Source: Ectothiorhodospiraceae bacterium
GTDB lineage: Bacteria > Pseudomonadota > Gammaproteobacteria > Nitrococcales > AK92
DNA length: 12,393 bases
Assembly: GCA_029263635.1 (NCBI GenBank)
Contig: JAJUFY010000032.1
Coordinates: 1-12,393 of the forward strand
Reading direction: 5' to 3'
Both the position numbers and the translations under genes were made by a program. Below the pieces are notes generated by a model. That model saw only the letters and a list, made by a program, of their open reading frames with translations. It did not search any database and was not told the origin of the DNA. Shown one piece after another: positions 1 to 5,678 of the stretch (positions within the stretch are counted from its first letter, which is position 1; the number at the start of each line of letters is the position of its first letter).

Positions 1-40
1 AGCTCTCCGTTACCTCTGGTAACCGTTAGGTTGTACGGGA
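1..40. other. 3' flank of hrcA with a short inverted repeat
   Basis: These 40 bases lie downstream of hrcA. Positions 9-23 hold a perfect inverted repeat, GTTACC-TCT-GGTAAC (6-bp arms, 3-nt centre). There is no T-run after it on the minus strand, so it is not a convincing terminator. In related bacteria grpE or other chaperone genes often follow hrcA, but that region is outside the window. No gene is seen here. Confidence 0.3.
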
Positions 41-1105
41 CTAGTCTGAATTGAGAGGGGACTTGGGGTTCAGCGCCTCCCCCAACAACCGAGCCGTCAA
101 GTCGACGATGGGGATCACCCGGTCGTACGGCATTCGCGTCGGCCCGATCACGCCCAGCACGCCCAGCACCTCGCCGTCGACCTCATAGCTGGAGGTCACC
201 AGGCTGCAGCCGTCGAAGACTTCGTAGCCCGACTCCTGGCCGATGAAGATCTGCACGCCGTTGGCCTGCAGGCTCTGGTCGAGGATGTGCAGCACATCGC
301 GCTTATGGTTGAAGGCGTCGAACAGTTCGCGCAGCTTCTCGACGTTGGCGAGCTCGGCATATTCCATCAAGTTGGTCTGCCCGGCCAGCACGAAGTCGCT
401 CTCGGCTTCCTGCTCGACGAACACCTTTTCCGCGACCTCCACCACCGACGCCATCAGCCGGTTGACGTTCTCCCGCGTGTGGTCGATATCCTCGACCAGC
501 TTCTTGCGGACGGTGCGCAAATCCTTGCCGGCAAACTCCCGGTTCAGGAAGTTCGATACCTGGCGGAGTTCATCGGCGCTGAACTTCCGGTTGGTTTCGA
601 TGACCCGGTTCTGCACTTCGTGCTCGTTGAGGATCACGATCACCAGCACCCGGTTACCGGACAGCGGCATGAACTCCATCTGCCGGAACGCGCCGTAGCC
701 ATGCCGTGGCAGCGTCACCAGGCCGGCATAACGGGTCAGCCCCGACAGCAGATTCGACGCCGAGCCAACCAGCGCCTCGGCCCCGCCACTCCTGTCGAGC
801 CGGATCTTCAGCTGATCGATATCCGACACCGGCAGCGAACGGACCGTCAACAGGCTGTCGACGAAGAACCGATACCCCTTGTCGGTCGGAATCCGGCCGG
901 CAGAAGTATGCGGCGCCTGGACATAACCGAGATCTTCCAGGTCCGACATGACATTGCGAATGGTCGCCGGACTCAAGGGCAGCCCCGACTCGCGCGTCAG
1001 CGCGCGCGAGCCAACCGGCTGACCGTCACGGATATGACGCTGCACCAGCACTTTCAACAAGTGCTGCGCGCGCTCGCCCAATTCGCTGTAATCGCTCTCA
1101 GCCAT
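41..1105 (-). CDS. hrcA: Heat-inducible transcription repressor HrcA
   Basis: HrcA is a dimeric repressor that binds CIRCE operators of chaperone genes (groESL, dnaK operons) and is known to need GroEL to stay active, so it senses unfolded protein in the cytoplasm. The 354-residue product has the usual family length. Residues 1-80 form the winged helix-turn-helix, with VGSRAL (31-36), the LSPATIRN recognition region (44-51), and the conserved SAGRIPTDKGYR wing (68-79). The rest is the dimerisation and GAF-like part. The ATG at 1103-1105 was chosen because the protein then starts just before the first helix. The Shine-Dalgarno match is weak. A perfect CIRCE lies 45 nt upstream, so the gene is almost surely autoregulated. 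It is divergent from nadK. Identification is secure. Confidence 0.96.
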   Translation of the reverse strand: MAESDYSELGERAQHLLKVLVQRHIRDGQPVGSRALTRESGLPLSPATIRNVMSDLEDLGYVQAPHTSAGRIPTDKGYRFFVDSLLTVRSLPVSDIDQLKIRLDRSGGAEALVGSASNLLSGLTRYAGLVTLPRHGYGAFRQMEFMPLSGNRVLVIVILNEHEVQNRVIETNRKFSADELRQVSNFLNREFAGKDLRTVRKKLVEDIDHTRENVNRLMASVVEVAEKVFVEQEAESDFVLAGQTNLMEYAELANVEKLRELFDAFNHKRDVLHILDQSLQANGVQIFIGQESGYEVFDGCSLVTSSYEVDGEVLGVLGVIGPTRMPYDRVIPIVDLTARLLGEALNPKSPLNSD

Positions 1106-1150
1106 GACGATGGTTGGTTGTGCAACCGCTTGGAAGAGGGATTGTCGCTG

Positions 1151-1177
1151 TTAGCACTCTCATGCGTCGAGTGCTAA
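1151..1177. promoter_or_regulatory. CIRCE operator (HrcA binding site)
   Basis: The sequence is TTAGCACTC-N9-GAGTGCTAA, a perfect match to the CIRCE consensus with fully complementary 9-bp arms and the canonical 9-nt spacer. It sits in the 182-bp divergent region between hrcA and nadK and overlaps the predicted hrcA transcription start. This predicts direct autorepression by the adjacent HrcA. An effect on divergent nadK is possible but not shown. Confidence 0.96.
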
Positions 1178-1182
1178 TGCGA

Positions 1183-1211
1183 ACGCTATCAATATGGGCA
1201 AAACCTGTCAA
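1183..1211 (-). promoter_or_regulatory. Predicted sigma70-type promoter of hrcA
   Basis: On the minus strand a perfect -35 box TTGACA (1206-1211) is followed after 17 nt by a weak -10 box TAGCGT (1183-1188). The expected start, near 1176, falls at the outer edge of the CIRCE element, which is where a HrcA operator blocks initiation. The spacing does not fit a sigma32 promoter. Confidence 0.6.
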
Positions 1212-1252
1212 GGCAAGGCGCGGCGGCGCCTAGCGCTGTCCAAGACGGACAT

Positions 1253-1286
1253 GGTAACGTCGCCCGCAGTCCGCAGACGGGTTACC
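1253..1286 (+). promoter_or_regulatory. Inverted repeat in the nadK leader, ending next to the start codon
   Basis: GGTAAC (1253-1258) can pair with GTTACC (1281-1286). GTC (1259-1261) can pair with GAC (1276-1278) inside it, leaving a 2-nt bulge and a 14-nt loop. The stem base ends one nucleotide before the nadK ATG and covers the only weak ribosome-binding candidate (ACGGG, 1277-1281). It could limit translation. Function is inferred from position only. Confidence 0.4.
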
Positions 1287-1287
1287 C

Positions 1288-2172
1288 ATGCAACAGCATT
1301 TCACGCACATCGCTGTCACCGGCAAGCCGAACGATGCAGGCACGGCAGAAACCATCCAGGCCATCACCGCGTTTCTCCGCGAGCGCGGGGTCGAAGTGGC
1401 CCTGGATGCCGCCGCCATTGCTCCTGACGCCCTGCCTCCAGGCTGTCGCCGGGCCCCTTTGGCCGAGCTGGTCGTCGACGCCGACATGGTGATCTCGGTG
1501 GGCGGCGACGGCACGCTGCTGCACACCGGCCGCCTGGTTGCCGAACATGATATCCCGGTACTTGGAATCAATCGGGGGCGGCTTGGTTTCCTCGTGGATG
1601 TGCCGCCGCAAGGCTTCGACGGACTGGATGCGGTGCTGGCGGGCGACTTCATCGAGGAAGACCGCATCCTGCTGAAAGCCGAGGTACGCCAGGGCGACCG
1701 CGTACTGGCCGCCGGCACCGCCCTTAACGACGTCGTGCTCTACAAATGGAACACGGCGCGGATGGTGGAGTTCGTCACCCATATCGACGGCCGGCTGCTG
1801 ACCGCGCATCGTGCCGACGGGATCATCATTGCCACCCCGACCGGCTCCACCGCGTATGCGCTCGCCGGCGGCGGCCCGATCATCCATCCGTCGGTGGATG
1901 CCCTGGCACTGGTGCCTGTCTGCCCGCACACGCTGAGCAACCGGCCGCTGGTAATCGGCGCCAACAGTGTGGTCGAGGTCGACGTGCCGGCCGAAGATAT
2001 CGAGCGTATCGGCATCAGCTGCGACGGCCAGGACGATCTCGGCCTGCAGCCCGGCAGCCGGCTGGTGGTCCGCCAGCACGATCATCGCGTTCGCCTGATC
2101 CATCCGCCGCAGTATGATTACTACGATATCCTGCGCAGAAAGCTGCGCTGGGGCGACACTAATCTGCGCTGA
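1288..2172 (+). CDS. nadK: NAD kinase NadK
   Basis: NadK phosphorylates NAD+ to NADP+ using ATP (or polyphosphate in some families) and so supplies cytoplasmic NADP(H). The 294-residue length matches gammaproteobacterial NadK. The GGDGT nucleotide-binding motif is at residues 72-76, with the aspartate and glycines intact. The second conserved block, DGIIIATPTGSTAY, is at 177-190, followed by the glycine-rich AGGGPI loop and a SCDGQ block near the C-terminus. The ATG at 1288 gives the standard N-terminus (FTHIAVTGKP), although the Shine-Dalgarno is poor and may be covered by a hairpin. recN follows after 13 nt, so the two are likely co-transcribed. The adjacency nadK-recN is conserved in Gammaproteobacteria. 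Confidence 0.97.
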   Translation: MQQHFTHIAVTGKPNDAGTAETIQAITAFLRERGVEVALDAAAIAPDALPPGCRRAPLAELVVDADMVISVGGDGTLLHTGRLVAEHDIPVLGINRGRLGFLVDVPPQGFDGLDAVLAGDFIEEDRILLKAEVRQGDRVLAAGTALNDVVLYKWNTARMVEFVTHIDGRLLTAHRADGIIIATPTGSTAYALAGGGPIIHPSVDALALVPVCPHTLSNRPLVIGANSVVEVDVPAEDIERIGISCDGQDDLGLQPGSRLVVRQHDHRVRLIHPPQYDYYDILRRKLRWGDTNLR

Positions 2173-2185
2173 CCGCGGCCAAGGC

Positions 2186-3874
2186 ATGCTGAGCCATATC
2201 CATATCCGCAACTACGCCATCGTCGAGGCACTGGAGCTCGAATTCGGAGAGGGCATGAGCGCCCTCACCGGCGAGACCGGCGCGGGCAAGTCCATTCTGC
2301 TCGACGCCCTGGGCCTGTGCCTGGGCGATCGCATCGAGGGCGATGCCATTCGCCCCGGCGCCGACCGCGCCGAGATCACCGCCGCCTTCCAGATTGATGC
2401 CGACAGCGATGCGGCGCGCTGGCTGGAAGAGCACGAGCTTGGCGCCGACGGCGAATGCCTGCTGCGGCGGGTAATCCAGCAGGGCGGCCGCTCCAAAGGC
2501 TTCATCAACGGCAGCCCGGTACCGCTGCAGCTGATGCGCGAGCTGGGCGAGTTCCTGGTGGACATCCACGGCCAGCACGCCCACCAGTCGCTGTTCCGCC
2601 GCGACGCCCAGCGGGAGGCGCTGGACAGCTTCGGCGGCTTGGAAGCGCAGCTGCAGACGGTCGGCGCCCTGTATCGGCGGCTGCAGGACATCGACGCCGA
2701 GATCCGCGCCCTGGAAGGTGGCCAGGACGACTATCAGTCGCGGCTCGACCTCCTGCGTTTCCAGGTCGACGAGCTGGCCGCGCTCAAGCTCACCCGTGAC
2801 GAGATCCTGGAACTGGATGCGGAACAGCGCCGGCTCGCCGGCGCCGGCGAATTGATCCAGACCGCGCAGCAAGTGCTGGGCGGCCTCTACGAGGACGAGC
2901 AGAGCACGCAGAATGCCCTCAGCCATGCCGTTTCCGACCTGGAGCGGCTGGTCCGCATCGACCCCAAGCTCGCCGAGGCCCACGATCTGCTGGCCAGCGC
3001 CCTGATCCAGCTGGAAGAAGGCTGCGACAGCCTGCGCCGCTACGTCGACACGCTGGAACTGGATCCCGAACGGCTGGCCTGGGTCGAGCAGCAGATTTCC
3101 ACCCTCAACGACCTCGCCCGCAAGCACCGCGTCCGTCCCGAAGAGCTGCCGGACCGGCTGGAGGCCCTCTCCGCCGAGCTACTACAGCTGGAGAACGCCG
3201 AAGACCGGCTCGCCGCCCTGCGCCAGGAGCTGGAAGCCGCCGAGCGCGACTACCGCGAGGCAGCACTCTCCCTCAGCGAGGCGCGGCGCCAGGCAGCGGC
3301 CACACTGAACGCCCGGGTAACCAGCTTCATCCACGAGCTCGGCATGCCGGGCGCCGAGTTCAGCGCCGAGGTCCGCTGGGTGCCGGACGGCAAGCCGGCC
3401 CGGCACGGGCTCGACCAGGTCGAATTCCTGGTCCGCACCAACCCGGGGCTGCCCATGGGGCCGCTGAACAAGATCGCTTCCGGCGGCGAGCTGTCCCGGA
3501 TCGGGCTGGCAATCCAGGTGGCAACCGCCAAGACCGGCCGGATCCCGACCCTGATCTTCGATGAGGCCGACGTCGGCATCGGCGGCGCGATCGCGGAGGT
3601 GGTGGGCCGGCAGCTGCGCCAGCTCGGCAGCGACCGCCAGGTGCTGTGCGTCACGCATCTGCCGCAGGTCGCCGCGCAGGCACATGCCCACTATCTGGTC
3701 AGCAAGCACGCCGACGCTGACCGCACTTTCACCGACGTGATCCGGCTCGACGATGCGCAGCGCGTGGAAGAGATCGCCCGGATGCTGGGCGGCGTCGAGA
3801 TCACGCCGCAAACCCGCAGCCATGCGCAGGAAATGCTGGAGCGGGCCCGGGACGAAAAAGCCGCATCCGTTTAG
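2186..3874 (+). CDS. recN: DNA repair protein RecN
   Basis: RecN is an SMC-like ATPase recruited to double-strand breaks, where it helps RecA-dependent repair. The product is 562 residues, normal for the family. Walker A GETGAGKS is at 29-36. A long, mostly helical, charged coiled-coil region spans about 150-390. The ABC signature SGGEL is at 432-436 and Walker B with the catalytic pair D459-E460 (FDEADVGIGG) follows. The open frame extends upstream to 2114, but ATG 2186 is preferred: it yields the canonical start MLSHIHIRNYAIVE, has AAGG just upstream, and leaves nadK without overlap. No LexA-like SOS box was recognised between nadK and recN, so any damage control would have to act upstream of nadK. 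The final codons overlap a terminator hairpin. Confidence 0.96.
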   Translation: MLSHIHIRNYAIVEALELEFGEGMSALTGETGAGKSILLDALGLCLGDRIEGDAIRPGADRAEITAAFQIDADSDAARWLEEHELGADGECLLRRVIQQGGRSKGFINGSPVPLQLMRELGEFLVDIHGQHAHQSLFRRDAQREALDSFGGLEAQLQTVGALYRRLQDIDAEIRALEGGQDDYQSRLDLLRFQVDELAALKLTRDEILELDAEQRRLAGAGELIQTAQQVLGGLYEDEQSTQNALSHAVSDLERLVRIDPKLAEAHDLLASALIQLEEGCDSLRRYVDTLELDPERLAWVEQQISTLNDLARKHRVRPEELPDRLEALSAELLQLENAEDRLAALRQELEAAERDYREAALSLSEARRQAAATLNARVTSFIHELGMPGAEFSAEVRWVPDGKPARHGLDQVEFLVRTNPGLPMGPLNKIASGGELSRIGLAIQVATAKTGRIPTLIFDEADVGIGGAIAEVVGRQLRQLGSDRQVLCVTHLPQVAAQAHAHYLVSKHADADRTFTDVIRLDDAQRVEEIARMLGGVEITPQTRSHAQEMLERARDEKAASV

Positions 3875-3888
3875 CCCGGATGCGGCTT
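3855..3888 (-). terminator. Rho-independent terminator of fur, overlapping the recN stop
   Basis: A perfect 12-bp stem pairs 3858-3869 with 3877-3888 around a 7-nt loop. On the minus strand the GC-rich stem is followed by five Ts (complement of 3855-3859), the classic intrinsic terminator for fur, 24 nt after its stop. On the plus strand the stem is followed only by TTCC, so it would end recN transcripts less efficiently. The recN stop TAG lies in the loop. Confidence 0.88.
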
Positions 3889-3911
3889 CCGCATGAGACG
3901 TTCGCCGCCGG

Positions 3912-4337
3912 CTAGGACGCCTGGCCGCCTTGCTGGCACTGCCGGCAATGGCCGTACAGGATCAGCGAGTGATCGGTGACCTCGAAGCCCCGCCCGGCCG
4001 CCACCTGCTCCTGCCGCTGCTCGATGACGTCGTCGTAGAACTCCTCGATGCTGCCGCACTTCAGGCAGACCATATGGTCATGGTGGTCGCCCTCGGCGAG
4101 TTCGAACACCGACTGGTTGCCTTCGAAGTAATGGCGCTGAACAATACCGGCACCCTCGAACTGCGTCAGCACACGGTATACCGTCGCAAGTCCAATGTCC
4201 TCCCCCGACTCGAGCAACGCCTTGTAGACGTCCTCAGCGGACAGATGCCGATTCTCGCCCTGCGAGAGAATTTCCAGGATCTTCATCCTGGGCAGCGTGA
4301 CCTTGAGGCCCGCCTTACGAAGGTCTTTGGTAACCAA
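3912..4337 (-). CDS. fur: Ferric uptake regulator Fur
   Basis: Fur is an Fe2+-responsive dimeric repressor of iron uptake genes. I place the start at a TTG codon (4335-4337), giving 141 residues beginning MVTKDLRKAGLKVTLPR, which is where known Fur proteins begin. AAGGGGG lies just upstream. The frame stays open to an ATG at 4403, but that would add 22 atypical residues. The DNA-binding winged helix covers residues 1-82, with the recognition helix around GLATVYRVLTQFE (49-61). HHDHMVCLKC (85-94) carries metal ligands and the first structural zinc cysteines, C91 and C94. C131 and C134 (CRQC) form the second pair. It is convergent with recN and divergent from bamE. No clear Fur box was found upstream, so autoregulation is unproven. 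Confidence 0.95.
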   Translation of the reverse strand: MVTKDLRKAGLKVTLPRMKILEILSQGENRHLSAEDVYKALLESGEDIGLATVYRVLTQFEGAGIVQRHYFEGNQSVFELAEGDHHDHMVCLKCGSIEEFYDDVIEQRQEQVAAGRGFEVTDHSLILYGHCRQCQQGGQAS

Positions 4338-4509
4338 AGTTCCCCCTTTGCACTCAGTAGCGAGTGGCAGAGATGGAAAACTAGCGTGGGCTTGGCGGCG
4401 CACTGCGCCGTGATACGCCTACTGAACGCTCTCCCTGCTCCCCTGCTGTGGCGCATGCGATGGATGATGCCAGCTGCCTGACGCCATGTAGCGATCCATG
4501 CTCGCTGCT

Positions 4510-4523
4510 CGACCGCTCGGTCG
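4510..4523. repeat. Inverted repeat upstream of the bamE -10 box
   Basis: CGACCG-CT-CGGTCG is a perfect palindrome with 6-bp arms and a 2-nt centre. It lies 20 bp before the predicted bamE -10 box and overlaps the place where a -35 box would be. This is a position where a regulator could act. It could also be a chance palindrome in GC-rich DNA. Confidence 0.4.
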
Positions 4524-4543
4524 GAAGTCCGGCGAGGCTGTAG

Positions 4544-4549
4544 TATTAT
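4544..4549 (+). promoter_or_regulatory. Predicted -10 box of bamE
   Basis: TATTAT matches the -10 consensus at five of six positions and stands out in an otherwise GC-rich region. It predicts a start near 4556 and a short leader before the ATG at 4577. The -35 position (around 4521-4526, TCGGAA) is poor, so the promoter may depend on an activator or be weak. Confidence 0.45.
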
Positions 4550-4576
4550 CGCCCGAGCCCGCGGAGATCTTCCACA

Positions 4577-4933
4577 ATGAAACGGCAGCGCATACTCGGA
4601 CTGACCTTGACCATCGGCCTGCTTGGCGGCTGCTCGGTCGACAGTCTGCCTTTCGTCTACAAGCCCGACATCCACCAGGGCACCATCCTCAGCCAGGAAG
4701 CGGTCGACCAGCTGCGCGCCGGAATGTCGCGCCGGCAGGTCCAGTTCCTGCTTGGCTCGCCGCCATTGATCGATCCCTATCACGCCGACCGCTGGGACTA
4801 CATCGAGGCCGTCAAGCCCGGCAATGGGGAACTCCGGAGCAGGCGAATCACCGTGCTCTTCGAGGGCGACCGGCTGGTGGCGGTCGAGGGCGACCTGCAG
4901 CCGCAGGACCCGGCTCTGCGCCGCCAGGGCTGA
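4577..4933 (+). CDS. bamE: Outer membrane protein assembly lipoprotein BamE
   Basis: BamE (SmpA/OmlA) is a small lipoprotein of the BAM complex that inserts beta-barrel proteins into the outer membrane. The 118-residue precursor has a basic N-terminus, a hydrophobic stretch (residues 6-16) and the lipobox LGGC with the lipidated cysteine at 19. Serine at the next position, not aspartate, predicts outer-membrane sorting. The mature domain carries family hallmarks: the YKPDIHQG block (33-40), LRAGMSRRQVQFLLGSP, and DRWDYIE. GGAG at 4563-4566 is the ribosome-binding site, 10 nt before ATG. The gene is divergent from fur, as in many Gammaproteobacteria, and convergent with rnfH. Its stop codon TGA directly touches the rnfH stop, leaving no room for a private terminator. 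Confidence 0.94.
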   Translation: MKRQRILGLTLTIGLLGGCSVDSLPFVYKPDIHQGTILSQEAVDQLRAGMSRRQVQFLLGSPPLIDPYHADRWDYIEAVKPGNGELRSRRITVLFEGDRLVAVEGDLQPQDPALRRQG

Positions 4934-5233
4934 CTAGCCGGAGGCCTTCGCGCGCTTGCGGCGCATCTCCTTTGGGTTCACCAGCAGCGGCCGGTAGATC
5001 TCGACCCGGTCGTTCGGCCGCAGCGGCGTATCGGCAGCCGCCGGCCGACCGAAAATTCCGGCATCCAGCCGTTCCGGATCGATCTCCCGGAAGCGCTGCA
5101 GCAGGCCGGACAGCTCGACCGCGTCGATCAGCCGCGCCCCCGGGGGCACGTCCACGGCCACCAGCGCCTGCACATCCTGCCGGGCATAGGCCACTTCAAC
5201 CCTGAAGCCGCCGCCTGCCTCTGCCTCAACCAT
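4934..5233 (-). CDS. rnfH: RnfH/RatB family protein (UPF0125)
   Basis: This is a small ubiquitin-like-fold protein of the RnfH family, 99 residues with ATG at 5231-5233, the normal length. Family features are the start block FRVEVAYARQDVQALVAVDVPPGA, the FGRPA segment, the LRPNDRVEIYRPLL block, and the basic tail NPKEMRRKRAKA. The frame extends 10 codons further upstream, but the chosen start overlaps the ratA stop by 8 nt, a typical translational-coupling arrangement. The molecular function of the family is poorly defined; E. coli names it RatB from its link with ratA. It ends exactly where bamE ends on the other strand. Confidence 0.9.
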   Translation of the reverse strand: MVEAEAGGGFRVEVAYARQDVQALVAVDVPPGARLIDAVELSGLLQRFREIDPERLDAGIFGRPAAADTPLRPNDRVEIYRPLLVNPKEMRRKRAKASG

Positions 5234-5657
5234 AGATCTCCCGGGCCCGCTTGACGAAGGCATCCACCAGGGTGTTGGCGATCTGGGTAAACACCTTGCC
5301 GAACGCCAGCGTGAGCACCTTGCTGGAGAACTCGAAGTCCAGGTCCAGGGTCACCTTGCAGGCGTCCTCGCGCAGCGGGTGGAACTGCCAGAAGCCTTCC
5401 AGCCGCCGAAACGGCCCCTCGACGAGCCGGATCTCGACCATCTTCCCAGGCTGCATCCGGTTGCGGGTTGTGAAGGAGCGCTCGATGCCGGCCTTGGAGA
5501 TCAGAACGCATGCTTCCACGCTATCCCCTTCCCGCTTCAGGACACGGCTGTCGCCGCACCAGGGCAGGAAATCCTTGTAGCCGTCGACATCGGTAACCAG
5601 GTCGAACATCTGCTGGGCCGAATACGGAACCAGCGCACTGCGGGACACGGAAGCCAT
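5226..5657 (-). CDS. ratA: Ribosome-associated toxin RatA / START-like (COQ10) domain protein
   Basis: The product is 143 residues, a single START/polyketide-cyclase-like domain of the COQ10 type. Recognisable blocks are SALVPYSAQQMFDLVTDVDG (7-26), YKDFLPWC (27-34), and the C-terminal helix with FTQIANTLVDAFVKRAREIYG. E. coli RatA has been reported to block association of the 50S and 30S subunits and, as PasT, to help stress survival; homologues resemble the coenzyme Q-binding protein COQ10, so a lipid or quinone role is also possible. AGAGG lies just before ATG. The gene starts 21 nt after the transporter stop and overlaps rnfH by 8 nt, so all three are probably one transcript. In E. coli ratA lies directly beside smpB; here the transporter gene intervenes. 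Confidence 0.92.
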   Translation of the reverse strand: MASVSRSALVPYSAQQMFDLVTDVDGYKDFLPWCGDSRVLKREGDSVEACVLISKAGIERSFTTRNRMQPGKMVEIRLVEGPFRRLEGFWQFHPLREDACKVTLDLDFEFSSKVLTLAFGKVFTQIANTLVDAFVKRAREIYG

Positions 5658-5678
5658 AGCACCTCTGCAAGCCGTCAG

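Larger units (their letters stand above)
4338..4576. other. Divergent fur-bamE intergenic region
   Basis: This 239-bp region holds the control signals for fur (leftward) and bamE (rightward). No open frame inside it looks like a gene. It contains a perfect inverted repeat CGGCGC-ACT-GCGCCG (4396-4410), a smaller palindrome at 4510-4523, and the bamE -10 box. I could not find a convincing fur promoter or a Fur box by eye. Confidence 0.5.

Noticed and set aside
287..1177. A 296-codon plus-strand frame opposite hrcA
   Set aside because: Antisense shadow of hrcA; it even runs through the CIRCE operator.
1190..1211. Sigma32 promoter for hrcA (CTTGACA and CCCATAT on the minus strand)
   Set aside because: The two elements are separated by only about 7 nt, too close for sigma32, while the sigma70-type reading has exact 17-nt spacing.
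1282..3127. Long minus-strand frames opposite nadK (309 codons) and recN (322 codons)
   Set aside because: Both are shadows of well-identified genes and show no family features or ribosome-binding sites.
4338..4576. Fur box in the fur-bamE region
   Set aside because: No stretch resembles the AT-rich GATAAT repeat pattern; the region is GC-rich with only isolated short AT tracts.
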